Assembly: GCA_031279675.1 (NCBI GenBank)
Contig: JAITIB010000044.1
Coordinates: 1 to 11,915 of the forward strand
Direction of reading: 5' to 3'
DNA length: 11,915 nucleotides
Origin: Puniceicoccales bacterium
GTDB taxonomy: Bacteria; Verrucomicrobiota; Verrucomicrobiia; Opitutales; UBA953
Within the stretch, counting starts at the first letter, position 1. Every line of letters begins with the position of its first letter. The notes beneath the pieces are model-generated. The model worked only from the letters and a program-made list of their open reading frames with translations, made no database searches and was not told where the DNA came from. A program made the translations under genes and the position numbers. Of this stretch, positions 1 through 6,106 are shown piece by piece.

Positions 1-1446
1 ACATACCGAAAAATCATCCCTTCCCTCCTGTTTGCCCTCGCCCTTCTTCCCCCGGACGCCACCGCCACCCCGGACACGGCGGACAAGGCTCCCGCCGCCC
101 TTGTGGATACTTCCGAGGCCCCGGCCAAGCCCGCGGGCAAGAAAGCCACCAAACCCGCATCCAAGAACAAATCCCCGAAAAAGCCGGTTGCTCCCGGCGA
201 TGCCGCCAAGCCCGCCCCGGGCGCCCCCGCGGATGCCGCCGCGGCAAAGGCCGCCGCCGAGCGCGCAGCGCAGGCCAAGATTGCCGCCGCGGCCATTGCC
301 TCCGACGATTCCCCCGAGGCCAAGGCTTTGCAAAAGCAACTTGCCAAGCTCACCCTTGAGAAAAACCTCATCGAGGCGCGCCTCGCCCTCGCCGAGGCCA
401 AACGCCGTGAAGCCGAGAGCGGCGCACGCCTCAAGGCCCAGAAGGAGCAAGCCCGCAAGAACGAGGAAAAGGCCCGCATCGAGACCGAGCTCGCCCTCGC
501 CTCCGCAAAGGCCAGCGAAAAGCTCGCCGACAAACTCCTGCGCATCCGCGAACTCGAAACCGAGGCCAAGATCCTCAAGGGCGAACAGGAAAACAGTCAG
601 GCCAAATACGCCGCCGAGATTTCCAAATACAACGCCGAGCTGGCCGCTTTTCAGAAAAAGCAGGAGCTTGCCCGTGTCGCCACCCAGACCGCCCCCATTT
701 ATCGCAAGGAACCGCTCCATAACGGCACCCTCCACATCAGCGACCGGCGCATCGCACTCAACGGCGCCGTCACCGCCCGCATGGCCGCCCATGCCATTGA
801 GCAGATCAACTTCTACAACAACCAGAACGCCGAGCACCCCATATTCATCGTCATCGACAGTTCGCCCGGAGGCTCGGTCGAGGCCGGTTTCCAGATTCTC
901 AAGGCCATGGAAAGCAGCAAGGCCCCCGTCTATGTCGTCGTCAAAAAATTTGCCGCCAGCATGGCCGCCGTCATCACCACCCTTGCCGAGCGCTCCTACT
1001 GCTACAACAACACCATCATTCTCCACCACCAGATGTCCACTTTCAACTACGGCAACATGAGTGACTTGGAGGACCAGCTCCGCATCGCCCGCCAGTGGTA
1101 TGAACGCCTCGCCACACCTGTCGCCCGCAAAATGGGCCTCAGCCTCGACGCGTTCACCAAGCAGATGTATGCCCACTTCGCCAGTGGCGACTGGGAGGAG
1201 TTCGGCGACAATGCCAAAAAGCTCAAGTGGGTGGACAACGTCGTGGACCGCATCGTTGAAACCGGCATTGTGGACATCCGCAAGCCCGCCGGCGCCTCCT
1301 CCTCCGGACCCTCCCGTGGCATGCCCGACGACTGCCAGGTCAAGGTTGACGAAAAAGGCAAAACCTACATCCAGCTCCCCCTCCTCGACAACCCCTTCGA
1401 TGCCTGGTGGATTTATGACAAGCGCAACCTCTACCGCGCCCAATAA
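1..1446 (+). CDS. Exported coiled-coil ClpP-like serine protease (5' end outside window)
   Basis: The frame is open from the first base, so the start codon lies upstream of the window. The first visible codons encode a hydrophobic export signal (IIPSLLFALALL) ending in an ATA-type cleavage site near codon 22. This argues against an internal GTG at 103 as the start. Then come an Ala/Pro/Lys-rich low-complexity stretch (about codons 23-100), a long charged coiled coil (about 110-223), and a ClpP/SppA-fold domain (about 240-420). That domain has the strand-turn IDSSPGGSVEAG, Ser320 in FAASMAA, His343 in LHHQM and Asp397 in SGDWEEFG. The Asp397-to-VD spacing matches the same segment of E. coli ClpP, so the Ser-His-Asp triad appears intact. 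Family knowledge: ClpP is normally cytoplasmic and works with an AAA+ unfoldase, whereas this one should act in the periplasm, perhaps assembled through its coiled coil. Its substrate is unknown. The 3' end overlaps murI, which suggests co-transcription. It could instead be an NfeD- or SppA-like protease. Confidence 0.85.
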   Translation, partial: TYRKIIPSLLFALALLPPDATATPDTADKAPAALVDTSEAPAKPAGKKATKPASKNKSPKKPVAPGDAAKPAPGAPADAAAAKAAAERAAQAKIAAAAIASDDSPEAKALQKQLAKLTLEKNLIEARLALAEAKRREAESGARLKAQKEQARKNEEKARIETELALASAKASEKLADKLLRIRELETEAKILKGEQENSQAKYAAEISKYNAELAAFQKKQELARVATQTAPIYRKEPLHNGTLHISDRRIALNGAVTARMAAHAIEQINFYNNQNAEHPIFIVIDSSPGGSVEAGFQILKAMESSKAPVYVVVKKFAASMAAVITTLAERSYCYNNTIILHHQMSTFNYGNMSDLEDQLRIARQWYERLATPVARKMGLSLDAFTKQMYAHFASGDWEEFGDNAKKLKWVDNVVDRIVETGIVDIRKPAGASSSGPSRGMPDDCQVKVDEKGKTYIQLPLLDNPFDAWWIYDKRNLYRAQ

Positions 1447-2263
1447 TCCCCATCCCCGGGGCGAAGACCCCATTGGCATGTTCGACTCAGGCATTGGCGG
1501 ACTCACCATCCGCCAAGCCATTGCGGCACTCCTCCCGAACGAGGCGATTTGTTATTATGCCGACACCGCGCACTGTCCCTACGGCCCCCGCCCGCCCGCC
1601 CAAGTAACCCGATGCGGCGAACACCTCGTGCGCGCCCTCCTCGCCCGGCGCAGCAAACTCATTGTTGTCGCCTGCAACACTGCCACCACCATGGCCATAG
1701 ACACCCTCCGGCGCAACCACCCCTGCCTGCCCTTCGTCGGTGTTGAGCCCGCCCTCAAGCCCGCCGCCCATGCCACCCGCACCCGGGCCATTGGCATTCT
1801 CGCCACCACCGGCACCCTCCACGGACGCCACTACAACGAAACCCGGAAACGCCACGCCCGGGACATCCGCGTTTATTCTGCCGAGGGCACCGGGCTCGTT
1901 GAGCTTGTCGAGGCGGGCAAGGCGGACTCACCCGAGGCGGAAGCCCTTTTGCGCCAACATCTCGGCCCTATGCTTGCGGCAGGCATCGACCAGCTCGTCC
2001 TCGGCTGCACACACTACCCCTTTTTGGAAAAAAGCATACGTCGCATCATCGGCGAAAAAATCCAAATTCACACTCCGGCAGCCGCTGTCGCCCGCCGCGT
2101 CCACTCCCTCCTGTCCCAAGCCGGACTCCTTGCCCCCCCCCGGGCAACGCCACCACCGCACACATTTCACGCCACCGGCAGCCCGATGGCGGGGAAGTTT
2201 CCACCTCCCTTCTCTGATTTAATTCCGGGGCAATGGGAGTTGGAAACGCCTGCCCCGCTTTGA
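1415..2263 (+). CDS. murI: Glutamate racemase MurI
   Basis: MurI converts L-glutamate to D-glutamate in the cytoplasm for peptidoglycan precursor synthesis. The 282-residue product matches the usual family length. It has the N-terminal PIGMFDSGIGGL motif (catalytic-region Asp24/Ser25), DTAHCPYGPR, the first catalytic cysteine Cys87 in VVACNTATT, and the second, Cys198, in LGCTHYPFL with His200. This is the complete two-cysteine cofactor-independent racemase set. The start at ATG 1415 is chosen because the alternative ATG at 1478 would cut inside the conserved PIGMFDSG strand. ATG 1415 gives a 32-base overlap with the upstream protease-like gene and no clear Shine-Dalgarno site, which suggests translational coupling. 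The last 40 or so residues are proline-rich and poorly conserved. No terminator is visible after the stop. Confidence 0.95.
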   Translation: MTSATSTAPNNPHPRGEDPIGMFDSGIGGLTIRQAIAALLPNEAICYYADTAHCPYGPRPPAQVTRCGEHLVRALLARRSKLIVVACNTATTMAIDTLRRNHPCLPFVGVEPALKPAAHATRTRAIGILATTGTLHGRHYNETRKRHARDIRVYSAEGTGLVELVEAGKADSPEAEALLRQHLGPMLAAGIDQLVLGCTHYPFLEKSIRRIIGEKIQIHTPAAAVARRVHSLLSQAGLLAPPRATPPPHTFHATGSPMAGKFPPPFSDLIPGQWELETPAPL

Positions 2264-2320
2264 ACCAGCGTCATGTCACGTCTCCAACCTCGCCCAGACG
2301 AATCCTGCCTGTGCTGATTC

Positions 2321-2840
2321 TCAGAATTGGTAATTTATACCTGCGTTGAATTGGTGGGTGGTTGCGGTGCCGTAATTGCGCGAGAGGCCGAGATTGAGTT
2401 TTTCAGTGCACTGGAAACGGTATTGCAAGTCCGCGCTCAGGTTTTCGGTGAAGGCCCAGCGGGCGCCGAGGGTCACGCCGTACGAGAGGACAGCTTTTGA
2501 GCCGCTTCGGTTGAGCGTGGTCGAGGTGCCGCGCATCAAGTCGCCGGTGGTGTTGTAAACTTCGTCGCGCGAGTTGAATTTTGATTTCATGGAAACGTAG
2601 GTCAGGCCGAGCGTGGGGCCGATGCGCAGTGAGAAACTTTCGCCGAGCGGGATGTCGTAGGCGAGGGTCAGGAGCATGGGCACGTTGATTTGTTCGCTTT
2701 TGCGCGAAAGCGTGCCCGCGCTGGACCGTTTCCCACGCATTATGTTGCGCCGCGCCAAGGCCCGGCTTTTCCGCCGGGAGCCAACCGATGGCCGTGGGGT
2801 AAAAGAGAATTTCCGCGCCGACCAGCGCCGTGAGACGCAC
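2321..2840 (-). pseudogene. Decayed outer-membrane beta-barrel protein
   Basis: The last 121 codons (2686 down to 2321) read as a typical beta-barrel end: alternating strands such as FSLRIGPTLGLTYVSM, VLSYGVTLGARWAF and LSADLQYRF, closing with NAGINYQF and a terminal aromatic residue, as outer-membrane proteins do. Upstream, this frame loses barrel character and becomes Arg-rich. A barrel-like stretch, LTALVGAEILFYPTAIGW, instead appears in another frame at about 2840-2784. Joining the two needs a frame change somewhere around 2780-2700. No signal peptide is seen in either frame further upstream, so the 5' end is also missing. The frame stays open up to 3199, but that part is antisense to the neighbouring gene and is not barrel-like. 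Most likely this is a 5'-truncated, frameshifted relic. A sequencing error could explain the frameshift but not the missing signal peptide. Confidence 0.6.
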
Positions 2841-2980
2841 CGCCCTGCCGCTTCTATGCGGTTTGGTGGCGTGATCAATGCGAGTTTTTCAATCAAAGAG
2901 TGTCGCAAGGTGTATAGCGCGTGAAATAAGGGCAAAATGTGTTGACTTTTCAAAATTGCCCCCCAATTGACATATGACAA

Positions 2981-3667
2981 ATGATTGCAAGCGATACAGT
3001 GTTGAACGCAATTGAGGCGGCGTTCGGCGGTGTTAAGAGGCCTGATGATGAGGCGCTTATTCGGGACCCGTTGGATCTCGATGAGGCATACGCATTGAAT
3101 ATATTCCGCATGAGACGTTCCGAGGAGATAGATGACTTGACGAAGATAGGCGTTAGTTCTGCGGAAGATCTTTATCATCTCTCTCCGGAAGGTGTTCACT
3201 ATTTTTTACCTTGTTACCTGCGGTATGTCGTCCGCAACTACTCTCATTGGGAATACTGCATAGTTGTGGGTTTAATTCAATTTTTGGATGTAGAGCGACG
3301 CCTCAGTTATGGTGCAATTTATCCTGATTTTACGATCGAACAGAAGACGTGCGTGAAACTGGTTCTATTATTCATGGACGAAAATTTAGAGCGATATGAT
3401 GTTGAGGACGAAAAAGGCTCAGTGCGAAAATGTCTTCAACAAGTAATTGCTTCTCCATTTTGGAATGGAGGCGTCGCATGTCCTGCGTCCGCGGGCATGA
3501 AAATTGAAAATAAAAGGGACAAAAAGCAGAGTTGGCCGTGGAAATTTTTTCTGTGTGTCTTTTTTCTTGCTGTCGCCATGTATGCAAACTTGTTTTCATC
3601 ATTTTTGACATGCATGAAATCGCCTATTGTCACGGGGAAGACAATAGGGTTGTTGATGGAATCGTGA
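2981..3667 (+). CDS. DUF6714-like protein with C-terminal membrane segment
   Basis: The product has 228 residues. Residues 1-165 are an acidic, soluble-looking domain that starts with a helix (VLNAIEAAFGGVKRP) and contains SPEGVHYFLPCYLRYVV. That pattern recalls the DUF6714 family, in which a 'PEGF.YYLPAY' segment is conserved. The match is from memory and tentative, and no biochemical function is known to me. From about residue 173 a Lys-rich stretch leads into one transmembrane segment (KFFLCVFFLAVAMYANLFSS), which DUF6714 proteins as I recall them do not have. The reading then ends in a short, nondescript tail. The C-terminal third may be the start of a second gene read through in frame (see 3497-3822). 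No Shine-Dalgarno site precedes ATG 2981. The codon use is AT-richer than in the flanking housekeeping genes, consistent with acquisition. Confidence 0.55.
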   Translation: MIASDTVLNAIEAAFGGVKRPDDEALIRDPLDLDEAYALNIFRMRRSEEIDDLTKIGVSSAEDLYHLSPEGVHYFLPCYLRYVVRNYSHWEYCIVVGLIQFLDVERRLSYGAIYPDFTIEQKTCVKLVLLFMDENLERYDVEDEKGSVRKCLQQVIASPFWNGGVACPASAGMKIENKRDKKQSWPWKFFLCVFFLAVAMYANLFSSFLTCMKSPIVTGKTIGLLMES

Positions 3668-3822
3668 TGCCGGTGGCCGCAGGCCCTCGTCCACGTTTGC
3701 TTTTTTGTCCTCCCGCTTACGCCCAGCTGCATTATGCGGGCGACGAGTGGGTTTTTGTCATGTATCGCCCTTTTTGTGAATGGTGGGTTTCGCGTGTAAA
3801 TCATGTTCTTCCAAATGTGTAA
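3497..3822 (+). pseudogene. Small membrane-anchored protein split by a frame change
   Basis: From ATG 3497 one frame gives a Lys-rich start and a good transmembrane helix (WPWKFFLCVFFLAVAMYANL), then degenerates and stops at 3667. From about 3645 the frame one base back becomes protein-like and runs to the TAA ending at 3822: RVVDGIVMPVAAGPRPRLLF, then CPPAYAQLHYAGDEWVFVMY, then RPFCEWWVSRVNHVLPNV. The two halves together look like one small anchored protein of about 108 residues with a conserved aromatic C-terminal motif. The change corresponds to loss of one base (or a -1 shift) between about 3567 and 3645. T-runs at 3545-3550 and 3560-3565 lie just upstream. I do not recognise the family. 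Alternatives are two unrelated fragments or a sequencing error. Confidence 0.4.
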
Positions 3823-3866
3823 AATGATGACTTTGAGGGAAAAATCCTTGCCGTTTAAAAATTAGC

Positions 3867-4298
3867 ATGAACTCTTTTTTGCGAAAAAAAACACTGCTCA
3901 AGCCCGTCGTGCTTGTTTTTATGAAAAAGTCCTGTTTTATTATTTTGGCTTTGTCGTGCAGTATTGCGCTAAGTTATTTGATTTTCTGGTGTTATGGGCT
4001 GTTTGCAGGGGAGAATCTTGAAAAAGAGACTTTCAACGAGATGTTTAAACTTTTGTTTTTTGAGGTTTTGTATCCGCTTCTCTGTCTTCTTATTACTTTT
4101 CTCGCGTATGTGTGTGTTGTTTTGATGTTGTTTGGAAAAAAACTTGCGGTGTGTGTGTGTGTGTATGTGTTTGGCGTGTGTTTGATAATGATTGGCTTTT
4201 CAGCCAGCCAAATCGGGCGTTCATTGATGTTGGTAATTCCCTCGGCGATGATCGTTTTGATTTTTGGACTAAAAATATTGCTGGATGATGACAGGTGA
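3867..4298 (+). CDS. Small multi-pass membrane protein, unknown function
   Basis: The product has 143 residues and is very hydrophobic, with about four predicted transmembrane helices: SCFIILALSCSIALSYLIFW, LLFFEVLYPLLCLLITFLAY, VCVCVYVFGVCLIMIGF and LMLVIPSAMIVLIFGLKILL. Short charged loops separate them and the tail is acidic (DDDR). An internal ATG at 3921 (MKKSCFIIL, about 125 residues) is an equally good start. Neither start has a clear Shine-Dalgarno site. I do not recognise a family. The DNA is AT-rich like the preceding gene. A (GT)8 tract at 4149-4164 encodes the VCVCV part of the third helix, so repeat-number changes would shift the frame about 45 codons before the end. The protein ends without a clear terminator. 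Confidence 0.5.
   Translation: MNSFLRKKTLLKPVVLVFMKKSCFIILALSCSIALSYLIFWCYGLFAGENLEKETFNEMFKLLFFEVLYPLLCLLITFLAYVCVVLMLFGKKLAVCVCVYVFGVCLIMIGFSASQIGRSLMLVIPSAMIVLIFGLKILLDDDR
4149..4164. repeat. (GT)8 dinucleotide tract inside a coding frame
   Basis: Eight uninterrupted GT units are followed by an ATGTGT near-repeat. They lie inside the small membrane-protein gene. Such tracts change length by slipped-strand mispairing, and a change not divisible by three would truncate or alter the protein. The tract itself is read directly from the sequence; its variability is inferred. Confidence 0.9.
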
Positions 4299-4664
4299 CG
4301 CTGTCGATTCGCGCCCTGATGTTAGTCATGCTGCTGCCGGGGGGCAGCAAGGGAGGCATGAGGCGGATCTCTCGGCGTTATCCAAGGTTGTCGCCGGAAT
4401 GCCATGCGATCGGGGAGGGTATGCATATTGGATGCTTTCTGCGCATCCCAAAGGAAGTGCTTGTCTCCTTCGTTATCGTGCGAACTTTGGCTTGGGGAGC
4501 TGCGCTTCGTTTGGGGCGCGTGCGGTTTCAACCGTCGCGCAGGACGGGTGTCGGCGAGTTGTCGGGTTAGCGTTGGGTGGTGCTTTGTCCTTGGTTCATT
4601 GGAAGCGAGTCCTGCGGAAATGAAGTTTGACCTGGAGGACAAATCGATCAGGATGCGCGCGTCT
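4299..4664. other. 366-base stretch without a convincing gene
   Basis: Several short frames are open here, but none has a recognisable protein, a ribosome site or a sensible composition. The only clear structure is a hairpin at 4332-4349 (TGCTGCC, GGGG loop, GGCAGCA) without a T-run. A GGAGG at 4634-4638 lies 14 bases before ATG 4653 and 26 before ATG 4665 of the next gene. The promoter of the FKBP gene should lie in this interval, but I cannot pick a clear -35/-10 pair. Confidence 0.5.
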
Positions 4665-5489
4665 ATGATTAAAACTTTCACCACGCTGGCGCTCGCCGCC
4701 ATTACATCAACCGCGGTTCTTACTGCCGCCGAAACCGCCGTGTCACCGCCGCCGCCGCCGTCTCCTGCTGCCGCACCCAAGCCGCTCACCGCCGAGGAAA
4801 AGGAACGGGTCTTGGAGGTGTTCGGCTGGTTTGTTGCGCAAGGGCCTTCGCAGCCTGTGAACCTCGAAGTGTTTGGGTTCACGCCAGCCGAGCTGGACGT
4901 CATCGTGCGCGGATTTCGTTCCGGGGCGGAGGGGAAGGATTTGTCCAAGAGTTTTCAGGAAGTCATTCCGCAGCTCGACCAGCTCATGCGCGAGAAGGCC
5001 GTTGCGAACCAGCCCAAGATTGCCGAGAAGAACAAGGCCCGGCTTCAGGAGTGGGCGCAGAAAAACAAGGATCACCTGCTCAACGTCGCCAAGGAGCAAG
5101 GGATGCAGACGACGCCGACGGGTTTGCGTTACAAGGTGCTCGTTCCGGGCGCGGATCCGAAGCCTGTTCCCAGCGCCACCGTGAAGGCGAAATACACGGG
5201 CCGGCTTGTGGACGGCACCGTTTTTGACAGCACCGACAGCCGTGATGGCGAACCTGCGGAGTTCCGGCTTGACAGGGTGATCAAGGGCTGGACCGAGGGC
5301 CTGCAGAAGATAGGCAAGGGCGGAAAGATTGTTTTGCACATCCCGCATGACCTTGCCTACGGCGAGGCTGGGCGCCCCGGGATTCCGCCCATGTCCACAT
5401 TGAGTTTTGAAGTGGAGCTGGTGGAAGTGGACAACACGCCGCCCAAACCGGAGGAAACGGCTGCCGCCAAGGGCGCGGCCAATCCTTGA
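4665..5489 (+). CDS. Exported FKBP-type peptidyl-prolyl cis-trans isomerase
   Basis: This isomerase should catalyse cis-trans isomerisation of X-Pro bonds and assist folding of exported proteins in the periplasm. Of its 274 residues, 1 to about 22 form a Sec signal peptide (MIKTFTTLALAAITSTAVLT). A Pro-rich linker follows, then a helical FkpA/Mip-like N-terminal dimerisation region (about 41-147) and a C-terminal FKBP domain (about 150-256). Expected active-site positions are visible: Tyr177 (KYTG), Asp188 (FDST), Val205/Ile206/Trp209 (RVIKGWTEGL), Tyr232 (LAYGEAG) and Phe248. A Lys/Ala-rich tail ends the protein. ATG 4665 is chosen because it gives a compact signal peptide; ATG 4653, four codons earlier, fits about as well and is closer to the GGAGG. 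The gene appears monocistronic because a strong terminator follows 27 bases after the stop. Confidence 0.93.
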   Translation: MIKTFTTLALAAITSTAVLTAAETAVSPPPPPSPAAAPKPLTAEEKERVLEVFGWFVAQGPSQPVNLEVFGFTPAELDVIVRGFRSGAEGKDLSKSFQEVIPQLDQLMREKAVANQPKIAEKNKARLQEWAQKNKDHLLNVAKEQGMQTTPTGLRYKVLVPGADPKPVPSATVKAKYTGRLVDGTVFDSTDSRDGEPAEFRLDRVIKGWTEGLQKIGKGGKIVLHIPHDLAYGEAGRPGIPPMSTLSFEVELVEVDNTPPKPEETAAAKGAANP

Positions 5490-5516
5490 GCGTTCGCGGA
5501 TCCACCGGAAGCATCC

Positions 5517-5560
5517 GAAGTCCTTCGACATGCGCAAGTGTGGGGAGGACTTCTTTTTTT
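5517..5560 (+). terminator. Intrinsic terminator after the FKBP gene
   Basis: A perfect eight-base stem, GAAGTCCT (5517-5524) with AGGACTTC (5546-5553), can be extended inward by a G-T and a G-C pair and is followed directly by T7 (5554-5560). This is a classic rho-independent terminator. It ends only 21 bases before the folK start, so folK must rely on readthrough or on a promoter that overlaps this structure. Confidence 0.85.
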
Positions 5561-5581
5561 CCGGATGGTTTTGCCTTTCCG

Positions 5582-6106
5582 ATGATGTCCGGACATGCCT
5601 CCCAAGCCCTTCTCGCCCTTGGCAGCAATCTTGGGGACCGGGCCGCGTTTCTTGATGCGGCGGTGGCGTCGCTGGCGGCGGAGCCTGGTGTGTGTGTGCT
5701 TGCGCGGTCGTCGATTTACGAGACGGCGCCCATTGGCACGGCGGCCCGGGCTGATTTTCTCAACGCCACCGTTGCCGTTGCAACGACGCTCGGGCCCGAG
5801 GGATTGCTGGCGGTTTGCCAGCGCATCGAGAGTGGGAATGGACGGGTGCGGTCTGTCCCGAATGCGCCGCGGACGCTGGATGTGGACATGGTTTTTTTCG
5901 GGAACGAGGAACGTTGTTCGGCGCGGCTGACGCTGCCGCATCCGCGTTATGCCGGGCGGGCGTTCGTGTGCGTGCCGCTGGCGGAGATGCTTGCCCTGCC
6001 GCCGCTGAACGCGGAGCGCGGGTGGGACTGGTTGCGTGCGCGGCTTGATGCGTTGCCCGGAGGTTTGCGCCATCCCTCGCCTGCGTGCCGCCCCTGGAAA
6101 CGATGA
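5582..6106 (+). CDS. folK: HPPK, 6-hydroxymethyl-7,8-dihydropterin pyrophosphokinase
   Basis: FolK transfers pyrophosphate from ATP to 6-hydroxymethyl-7,8-dihydropterin in folate synthesis, in the cytoplasm. The product has 174 residues, close to the family norm of about 160. It has the N-terminal LLALGSNLGDR strand and loop, the ARSSIYETAPIG segment, DFLNA, the HPPK signature NAPRTLDVDMVFFG (metal-binding Asp100 and Asp102), and LPHPRYAGRAFVCVPLAE. The start is ATG 5582 (or the adjacent 5585), because the conserved fold begins right after it. The frame is open further upstream, but that part crosses the terminator and is unlike HPPK. The stop overlaps the comEC start (ATGA at 6103-6106), so the two genes are probably translationally coupled. 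A short GT-rich run at 5688-5698 encodes GVCV. Confidence 0.95.
   Translation: MMSGHASQALLALGSNLGDRAAFLDAAVASLAAEPGVCVLARSSIYETAPIGTAARADFLNATVAVATTLGPEGLLAVCQRIESGNGRVRSVPNAPRTLDVDMVFFGNEERCSARLTLPHPRYAGRAFVCVPLAEMLALPPLNAERGWDWLRARLDALPGGLRHPSPACRPWKR

Noticed and set aside
32..1060. Long plus-strand frame of 342 codons overlapping the first gene
   Set aside because: Pro/Arg/Ser-rich shadow product of GC-rich coding DNA. The frame starting at base 1 has a signal peptide, coiled coil and catalytic motifs.
2942..2972. TTGACT and TTGACA boxes before the DUF6714-like gene
   Set aside because: No acceptable -10 box at 16-18 bases from either, and the second would place transcription inside the gene.
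2841..3199. Upstream extension of the beta-barrel frame on the minus strand
   Set aside because: Antisense to the DUF6714-like gene, no signal peptide and no barrel pattern; it is open only by chance.
4285..4623. Small plus-strand frames of 112 and 91 codons after the membrane-protein gene
   Set aside because: No ribosome site, no domain, mutually overlapping and with unnatural composition. Treated as non-coding.
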